DNA of 64,000 bases from Otis tarda (Eukaryota; Chordata; Aves; Otidiformes; Otididae): assembly GCA_026413225.1 (NCBI GenBank), contig CM048552.1:165552053-165616052 (forward strand), read 5' to 3'. The notes under the pieces are model-generated. The model had not been told where the DNA came from. It made no database searches and worked only from the letters and a program-made list of their open reading frames with translations. Position 1 is the first letter of the stretch. Each line of letters begins with the position of its first letter. Positions 56,301 through 64,000 of the stretch are shown in pieces. The position numbers were made by a program, and so were the translations under genes.

Positions 56301-59300
56301 AATTAAATGCTGAGTACAACGTATACTGATTGTACTGCAGCTCCATTTCAGCCAATAAAATGATAACATTATCATAGATGATTCTTCCAAATCCCGACCT
56401 TTTAATTATACCGAGAGAGATACTATCTACTCTTTTTTTTTTTTACACTAATTGAATTGATGGAGTATGAATCACCACAAGCACCCTGGCATGCAGCGGT
56501 TCATACTATTTACACTTACAGAGTCCCATATTTGCCTCCTTTGTGAAAAGAATCACAGTTTAAGGTGTACCATGAGAAACATCTGTCCAAGATAGCAATG
56601 AGTGAACGAGCATAACACTACTTAAATAATACCACACTGCATAACACTACTGGAGTAGCAAAGATGAGACATATTCCAACCTTTGAAAACAGAAGGATAA
56701 GAACTGGAAATTCATTTAACAGTGGCCTAGAAGATTGAAGGTAGCTGCAGTGTCTCTCATTTTCAATAATAAATTTCTATTTGAAAAAAATCCTCAGCAT
56801 TACAAGTGGCATAAATACTGTCACATTTTTCAGTAGACTTTGACATCTTTGTTTTGGAATTGTGTTATGCAATGATTTGCTACTTTGCCACTGGCAATCA
56901 CTTGCGACTTGGAAAATGCACACTAGCACTAGTCTAGACAGTTATGCTTAAAGTTGACATCAATAGGAAGAGCAAGCTCTGTTCCTGAAAAAAATGCAGG
57001 AAATTCCAAATCCACCAAAATGAGCATTTTAGAATTGTCTAGATCACACACACTGTGCAATCACAGAATTTTATTTAAGGTTGCTCTGTATGGTATGTAT
57101 TAAAGTACTCAAAGATTCCTCCCAGTTCTTATTAGCAACTCTTTCTCCCTTGCACTTATATAATCCAGTTAGTTACATAGTAATGTTGGTATTAGGAGAG
57201 CAGAAGTCTCCTTGTTTCTTTTTTTCCATACTTCACTGCCCAAGGAATGCCTAATACACTGTATATGCCTATTGCATACTCTTTTCAGAGTTGAAAAATA
57301 GAAAACACTTCAGATTGCAAAAGACTTCTTTCTTTTTTTTTTTAATCTGCAAAAGTGAATCCCTTATCACTTAGACCTGTGAAACAGACCTTTCTGTTTT
57401 ACAGACAAAGCTTTTGCTTCATTTAAAAAAAATTTATTAACTAAAAGTAACGTGAGAATCATTCTTGTACATCAACTTGTACTTAATCTTGGGCACTTCT
57501 ATTTCTCACATAAAGGAAGACTTGTGAGCCTGAAATCTTGCCCTTTTTTTTTTTTTGTTCCTCTTCAGCCAATAAAGATATCTGTTCTTTTTATGATGCT
57601 ACCTTCAGCTTTAGAAATTTAAAGTCTGCAGATAAATTGAAACAGATATCTAAGATACAGACTCTTCTCTCAGTTTTTGTGTTTATGGTAAGCACACAGA
57701 AGAAAAAAAAAAAACAAAACCAAAAACAACTAAATGCTCACAGAAATGAAAATCAATAACTGGTGCTAGGAATGGCTTCCTAATTTTATCTGCTCAGAGA
57801 AAAAGAAAATAAATAAATTAATTTTCAGTAACACTTCAGAAATATGAAGAAGAAACTTTTGGAGAATACATGAGAATTTAACTAAATAACCATCATTTTA
57901 TACTCATTTGACCTTTAGCACTTAATCTTATTTTGCCATCTCTGTAAGAAATGCCATTAGAAAGACATTGATTAAGATGAAAATCCATTTCTTCGATCTT
58001 TGATTACTAGATGTTTCTGTAAAGATATCTGAGATACAGCTAGAGAGACTTATTACAATAAAGTTGCCTACATCTCTGCTAGATGTCCCCAGCTCTCCTT
58101 GATTTTACCTACTTTAGAAAGTAATCTAGCCCAAGAGGAGAGGATCCATACAATGAAAAGTTTGCTGAAGATATGGAATTATAATTTTCCTAATTTCAAG
58201 GATTTTACTTTAGACTTCCTCTGATCTGGTATAATGATCTGAATGCTTATGAGGAGCTGGTGTGCATTAGGTACATTGTTGGCGATAATCTTCTGGTTTT
58301 TCTTACTAAAGGAATTCATTAGATCACTCTGCAATAATAACTAAAGATGGTAGAAGAAGACTTTTTATAAAATTCTGTAGACAAGAGAGTTTCTCATATT
58401 TTATTATTTTTCCATGTTTTACCAGCTAAACACCTAATAAGAAAAAAAAAAAAAGAACAACAACAAACTTTTGGCTTTACATCAATGTACTATGATTTGC
58501 TTTTTTTATTTTCAGGATCATGGTAGAGATGTTAGAAGAATTATATTATCTCCTTACATCATTACTATGCAGTACTAATTTCTAAGTCTAATTTTACTCA
58601 ATGGCTTCAAAATCACAATATAGAACATCTGTGATCACTAGGATTTATTTAGAAGATATTTCCAATGAGATTGCTAATTCACAATCTAATAATTTTTATA
58701 GGTTTTTTTTCCTGTTTTTAAGTTAAAAAGCTTTTATATTTCACATTTACTAGCAAATGAGTTTGTAAGTGGTTAAGGGATGTGAGCATTTAATTAACAC
58801 CAATTGTTAAAATTCCTTTCGTTCTCTGGAGGATTTTTTTTTCACTTGTGCACTTAGGTGAAGTTGAGTTCCTGTAATTAATCTAGAGAGATTCTGCACA
58901 GAAATTCAAATTTTAAGTCTACAAGAAATGAGAAATAATCTCATATGAATGATACTATGACTCAAGGAATTGAAGTGGTTCTTTATATTTCTTTATATTT
59001 CTTTTTCACTAATCAGATACAATACATCTCCAGGTCACGATGTAAGAAGAGGACCTATGCATCTATTAAATGCCAGTCAATCTAGACCAACATTACAAGA
59101 ATGGAAACAAAAAGATTTCGCTTTTATGCCATTTTTCTCTTTGGAATTGAGGAAACAGCATACTGCAGGGAAGACAATATATCCAGAACATCAGTGTGTG
59201 TGCCACTAACTAAATCTTTCTCTAAATGTCACATAAACACAGTAAAACTGTAGCTTGGAGCAGGATCACAGAAGTAGCATCTGTATCATTTGTTACATCA

Positions 59301-59326
59301 GTGCTTGAGGAGATAGCATATGAGAT

Positions 59327-59350
59327 TTTGTTGTTGCTGTTGTTGTTGTT
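59327..59350. repeat. (GTT)n microsatellite
   Basis: A trinucleotide run with one interruption. Confidence 0.93.
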
Positions 59351-61436
59351 AATTCTGCTACCTTTGTCTTCTTTGCATTTTGCGTTTTGATCTCCCAGGT
59401 GAGATGATACAGCTAAATTTAAGATGCATCTGAGATGCATATTGATCAATAGTTTCATCTATGACATGGGAGATCATTTTTACATTAAACCTCTTTTAAT
59501 GCCTAAGCCTCACATTAAAGTTATGCAGAATTTTTAAAGATCATTGCACAATCCTTCAAGTTCCTTTCTATAATTTAGTCACTACCTGGGCTATTGGTGG
59601 GAGTTACAAAAGCTTTTCAATAGATGTCCACATTGTTTCTAAAAGCACTTAGGTGCTTGGAAACATTTGGTAGGAAGGTTCACCAGAGCCTCAGAAGATA
59701 AAATGTCCACAGAAGGACAGCTCACACCATTTCAGTAAGGCAGTGATAAAATATCTGCTTAAACAGAGGTTCCAGCAAGTTTTAAATGCATTATGCAACT
59801 ATAATACAATTTAAGAAAATCGAATCCAATATAAGACAAAAAAGTGAGGGTATTTTGTGTGTGTGCAGCAAAAGAGGTTGGTTATGGAAGTAACACTTTT
59901 CAATAATTATTTCAATAGTGACAGAGCAGCAATAGTAACAACTCCAATAGTGACAATTTCCATCAGGATGGAGGGTGACAGATGAAAATTCTCATTTAGT
60001 CTAGAATACTTATAGATTCCTCCAATTTAGTATAAAATCAAAGACTTTCTTTCCCTGGGAGGAAACACCTCTGAACTGAATTTTTTTTTTTTTAAGCTTC
60101 AAAAAACCTCAAACCATCTGCATTCTGAATAAATATATGAATCTAAAGAGGAATTACCAAGATGGATGAAGATATCAAATATACTAGCTTAGATACTAAA
60201 GAAATTGTGAAGTTCTTATTTAAAAAAGAAAGGCAAAAGTCCGCAGGAAGAAACTACACGAGAAGCTGTTGCTATTTTAAGTACTTGCCTGCAAAATTTC
60301 ACAAATACTGAAAACAGGAATGCTGTTCTGTCTGTGGGGTGTAGGGTAGTCATCACTGGGGAAATCCTCAGGCCAGGAAGAAAGAACACAAAAACAGAAA
60401 CAATGACTATCTGCATGAAATACATTTTCTCTTTCCTCTCCCCCTCCTTCTTTTTTCTGAATGTTCTGGTTTTCTGAATGTTCTTGAGGCTAAATGCAGG
60501 TCTGCTGCAGGATTACAGCTTTGACATAGTTATTGCTCTTCTTTTAAAGGATTTCTCAGTGTTCAGATACAAGATACATGTGCTTTTTTTTTTTCATGTC
60601 CCAATGGAAAGAAATTTTCACCTAAAAAATAAAATTCCATCAAATGGAGAACACGATAATGCCTGGAAACATGCAGATAATACAGAGAATAAAATCTCTG
60701 AATTAAATTATCTCACATGCAGTGTCTGCTGTGCAAGACATTAATTTGTGGGGTATGTCTTTGTTTATTTTGGTTTGGGTTATTTTTTTTTTCCCTCTAC
60801 TTCAGAGACCAGCTTTTCTTTCTGCTTTAAAAATGACCTTCTGTAATCAAAGAGGTATATATAAAGCCAGAAAAGTATAATCAGGTGACTTTTTAATCTA
60901 TCCCAAGGCATGATACCACTTAATAAAAGATAAAAGTGCTTCTAAACATATTAAAGTTTTTACAAGAAAAATATGATCCTGCAAGTTAGTAACCTTTTAC
61001 ATTATGTGGCTGAAGTTAGTTAAATAATACACACAACACACACACATCACAAAAAAAACTAAGCCATGACAAATCTGCAACACAATGCATGTATCAGTCT
61101 GAGCTTTCTACTTCCTAACAGAATCCAGGCATTGAGACAGTCTGATTCAGTTGGAATGTTTCCCCCACTCTTTCACTGGCATTGCTTGTTTTCAGTGGAA
61201 TTTGAGAAACTGACTGTGTATTTTTTGTTTTATTTTTTTGTTTGACTGGTTTCATTCTTTAGAGTCTGTATGTGTGAACCACCTGCATTCTCATTTAATT
61301 TCATGAAACAACATTTAGAGAATTAACTCCTCCAAACATTTTCAGTAGGCTGCAGTGGTCTACAAGAAAGAATTAAATCATAATGAAAATTAACATAAAT
61401 TTTTCAGGCTGGAAAGGGAAGAAGAAAGGTACTGAT

Positions 61437-61876
61437 GGAGCCCCCAACATAAGAAGGACATGGACCTGTTGGATTGAGTCCAGAGGAGGACCACAAAGAT
61501 GATCAGAGGCCTGGAGAACCTCTCCTATGAAGAAAGGCTGAGAGTTGAGGCTGATCAGCCTGGAGAAGACAAGGCTCCAGGAAGACCTTATAGTAGCCTT
61601 CCAGTACCTAAAGGGGGCCTAGAAGAAAGCTGGAGAATGACTTTCGACAAGTGCATGTAGTGATAGGGCAAGGGGTAATGGTTTTAAACTGGAATAGGGT
61701 AGAATTAGATTAGATATAAAGAATAAATTACTCAGTGTGAAGGTGGTGAGGCTCTAGAACAGGTTGCCCAAAGAAGTTGTGGATGCCCCATCCTGGAAGT
61801 GTTCAAGGTCACGTTGTACAGGGATTTGAGCAACATGGTATGGTCGAAGGTGTCCCTGACCATGGGATTCTATGAA
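61437..61876 (+). mobile_element. Old CR1 LINE 3' end
   Basis: It starts CCCCCAACATAAGAAGGACA and follows the CR1 ORF2 C-terminus (GAGAACCTCTCCTATGAAGA; GAACAGGTTGCCCAAAGAAG), but with several frame breaks. The 3' UTR is shortened: it goes from GGTGTCCCTGACCATGG to GATTCTATGA with most of the usual UTR missing. It abuts the minus-strand CR1 segment that follows. Confidence 0.85.
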
Positions 61877-62172
61877 GGTTTTCCTTCTTGAAGTATGTCC
61901 AGCCTTCCTGGACTCCTTTGCCCTCCAAGATTTTCTCCAGAGAGATTCTGTCAACCAGGCTCCTAAACAGGCCAAAGTCTTCCCTCTGGAAGTCCAAGGT
62001 AGTAGTTCTGCTGATCCCCCTCCTTACTTCTCCCAGAACCAGAAACTCAGTCAATTTGTGGTTGCTCTGCCCAAGACAGTCTCCAACCATCACATCACTC
62101 ACAAGTCCTTCTCTGTTCACAATCCACAGGTCCAGTGGTCTCCTTCCTCAGTTTGCTCACTCAAGAAGGGAG
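61877..62172 (-). mobile_element. CR1 LINE, endonuclease-domain fragment
   Basis: The minus-strand translation reads LDLWIVNREGLVSDV, then a segment with LGQSNHKLTEF, then RTTTLDFQREDFGLFRSLVD, matching the C-terminal part of the CR1 ORF2 endonuclease (the S/D-H motif region) and the linker after it. It is open from about 62,160 down to 61,880. Neither a reverse transcriptase region nor a 3' end accompanies it on the same strand, so both of its ends have been lost. Confidence 0.82.
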
Positions 62173-64000
62173 AGAGGAATGCAAACCACTAGCTGAATAT
62201 TATATTTAAAATATATGAAAACATTACATGTGCTTTTCTTAAGAAATTAGTATTTCAGTCTAATACACAGTCTCAAGAACACACAGATTAATTGTTTACA
62301 ACCAAATTAGAAACACAATCCTACAGTAATGCAACCCTACAGTAATGCAACTATAAATAGGATGCAAACAGAAGGGTATTACTCCTTCTTATGGTTATGT
62401 TAAAAGGCCAGCAAGTCCCTACTCTAAGACAATAAAATCTTAAGAGTGTCAGGGTGTTGCACACTGACAAAACAGTCTAAATAATATATACTGTGTATAT
62501 AGTAGCAGTGTATGTACATTACTAATAATTACTAAGACTTGGTCATAGACAGCACTTGAGGAATGACTTGGTAACGGAGGAGCTTCATAAGGCCAGGCAA
62601 TTTTAAACTCTGAACTGTAATAAGTTCAGTGAATTTGATTCTCTAATCAAAATACTAGGTCTGTTCATTGTGTTAAACAAGGTGCTTAGTAGCTGACAAT
62701 CCACTTTTTTGTATGCATGAAAAATATTAAAATTCAAATCTGAATCCCTTGTGAATTATATTTTATGATCCACTTTGATTATAAGCACATGAATGAGCTC
62801 TGAAAAGGAATATGGAGTCAAAGATAAAGAAATATTAACCCTTAAAACATTTATTTTATCAGAGAGAGAATTAATGGACAAATAGGAAGTGCCAGCACTA
62901 AGAACAGGAAATGAGTGAAATACATTTGCAGAACTGAAAGAAACATCTGCAGAAACCCAAGTAGGGTGAAATAGGGTGGTCCAAAACTACACTTCAACTA
63001 GATTTTGGTTCAGAATGCGGAAATCTCATAACCAAACTGAGAAACTCAGAAGTAGTTTTGGGTCCAGTAAGATAGTCATAGCTCTCATGAAGCCTTGAGT
63101 AACACAATACATTGGTATTCTTATACCAGAGGAGCAAACTGAGTAGTATAAAAAAAAAAAAAAAAAGTTTCACAGATAAGCAATGTAAAATATGTGCCTA
63201 AACTGAATCTTTCAATAGTGCATTGTAAAGTCATCTACTCAGATTTTTTGTGACTACCAAATGTTGTCTGACTGGCAGTAGCAGTTGCAGGTTTAGGTTC
63301 TCCAGAAAATTCTGTCTGCCCCAAGCATCAAAACCCAGATAAAGCTTTCTGTTTCTCATGATCTGATGTTATTCTGGAGAGATTTGATTAAGGTACACTA
63401 CACTTCTTTCTTGTACTAGGAAGCATTTCTTCTGAATTATTGTTTTGAACTTTTATTTCCCCAGGTTTCTATAGAAAAATCTAGGACTGATCATTTTATT
63501 TTCTTTAAAAGGAACACAAATGTGTTAGGTATGATTTTAGTTCATTTTGTCTGCCAGTGAGTAGGCATTCATGTGTGTTTCAGAGAAGAAAAAAGATACC
63601 TGCTGGGTCTCTCACAGTGGAAAATCTAAGAACTGCTATAGCAAGAAAAGTTGCTATTTCACTTGGAGACTTAGAAGTCAATTGTTCAAAGATTATTTCT
63701 GGTAGGATTTTAGCAGTTAATGTCTGTGAACAAGCGGGAGCCTTCAAACAAATTGAAGTTTTAGATATCTTACAACACCTCTTTTCTCTCCCATGCCCTA
63801 GTGTAAAATGATGCATCTATAGCATAGGAGGTATGAATTCAGGCACTAGAATAAAGGCAGAGATCTGGGTATTTAGTCACGCTGCATGTCATAATCTGTC
63901 ATGTCACAATGCTGCATATTATAACCCGCAGCAGTTGTAGTGTGGTTCTGAAAGTGGTAAACAAATTCATGAAAGAAAAATAATAATAATAATTAAAAAC
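62173..64000. other. AT-rich stretch to the window edge
   Basis: No gene or transposon is recognised. It holds a 16-bp tandem duplication at 62,320-62,351, an A run at 63,150-63,166, and an 84-codon plus-strand frame at 63,557-63,811 with no known motif. Confidence 0.5.
62320..62351. repeat. Perfect 16-bp tandem duplication
   Basis: CCTACAGTAATGCAAC occurs at 62,320-62,335 and directly again at 62,336-62,351. Confidence 0.97.

Larger units (their letters stand above)
49328..61436. other. 12 kb AT-rich stretch without recognised elements
   Basis: No coding region is supported and no CR1 or LTR was recognised across about 12 kb. It contains a GA repeat at 50,319-50,342, an A-rich patch at 50,575-50,640, a GTT repeat at 59,327-59,350, a CA-rich patch near 61,028-61,046, and a short repeat GCATAACACTACT at 56,610-56,622 and 56,639-56,651. 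Open frames here are short, low in complexity and without known motifs. Confidence 0.55.

Noticed and set aside
63557-63811. 84-codon open frame near the window end as a host exon; also the 80-codon frame at 32,956-33,198
   Set aside because: No recognisable domain or clear splice context, and AT-rich DNA gives frames of this length by chance. Single-copy conservation across birds would be needed to revive either.
1-64000. CRISPR arrays, bacterial operons, insertion sequences, plasmid or phage modules
   Set aside because: No spaced direct repeats, ribosome binding sites or bacterial-type gene packing. All repeats are vertebrate retroelements, satellites or local duplications.

Overview
The window looks like avian nuclear DNA. 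It is AT-rich and carries many 5'-truncated CR1 LINEs, several ending in the bird-type ATTCTATG-like octamer tail. It also carries many ERVL-like LTRs flanked by 5-bp target-site duplications (TSDs). I found no convincing host exon, tRNA or other RNA gene, so this is intergenic DNA or a very long intron. The order within birds cannot be told from the sequence alone.

Layout. 0-6 kb: an ancient minus-strand CR1 relic broken up by LTRs (2.25-2.43, 2.48-2.6, 3.2-3.9, 4.5-5.7 kb). 6-8.7 kb: nothing recognised. 8.7-9.2 kb: young CR1 3' end. 9.7-10.8 kb: plus-strand solo LTR. 13.57-14.2 kb: solo LTR of the same family as the provirus. 14.9-15.1 kb: pyrimidine-rich satellite. 16.0-16.9 kb: CR1. 17.1-17.9 kb: short solo LTR. 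18.9-19.6 kb: a diverged tandem duplication and a second type of LTR. 22.4-27 kb: a nest of two oppositely oriented old CR1 segments with two LTRs. 27.35-28.2 kb: a solo LTR and an 84-bp LTR remnant. 31.7-32.05 kb: a candidate LTR. 38.75-40.02 kb: a solo LTR with a CR1 fragment inside it. 41.07-46.0 kb: an ERVL-type provirus. 46.6 and 48.8-49.3 kb: CR1 ends. 49.3-61.4 kb: about 12 kb with no recognised transposon. 61.4-62.2 kb: two abutting CR1 fragments in opposite orientation.

The centrepiece is the provirus at 41,075-45,991, flanked by a perfect CTAGG duplication. It has a full 5' LTR, a tRNA-Lys-type primer binding site, a gag frame with one internal stop, and a pro-pol frame open through protease, reverse transcriptase and most of RNase H. 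Gag and pol lie in the same frame, separated by one TAG followed by a predicted stem-loop. An internal deletion joins RNase H directly to the last 98 bp of the 3' LTR. This removes the end of RNase H, all of integrase and most of the 3' LTR. Those 98 bp are identical in both LTRs, so the insertion looks recent. The Gag start region is strongly hydrophobic and the protein has no zinc knuckle.

The other elements do not act together as a system. They record repeated retroelement insertion in gene-poor DNA, with related LTRs sharing short blocks in U3 and U5.
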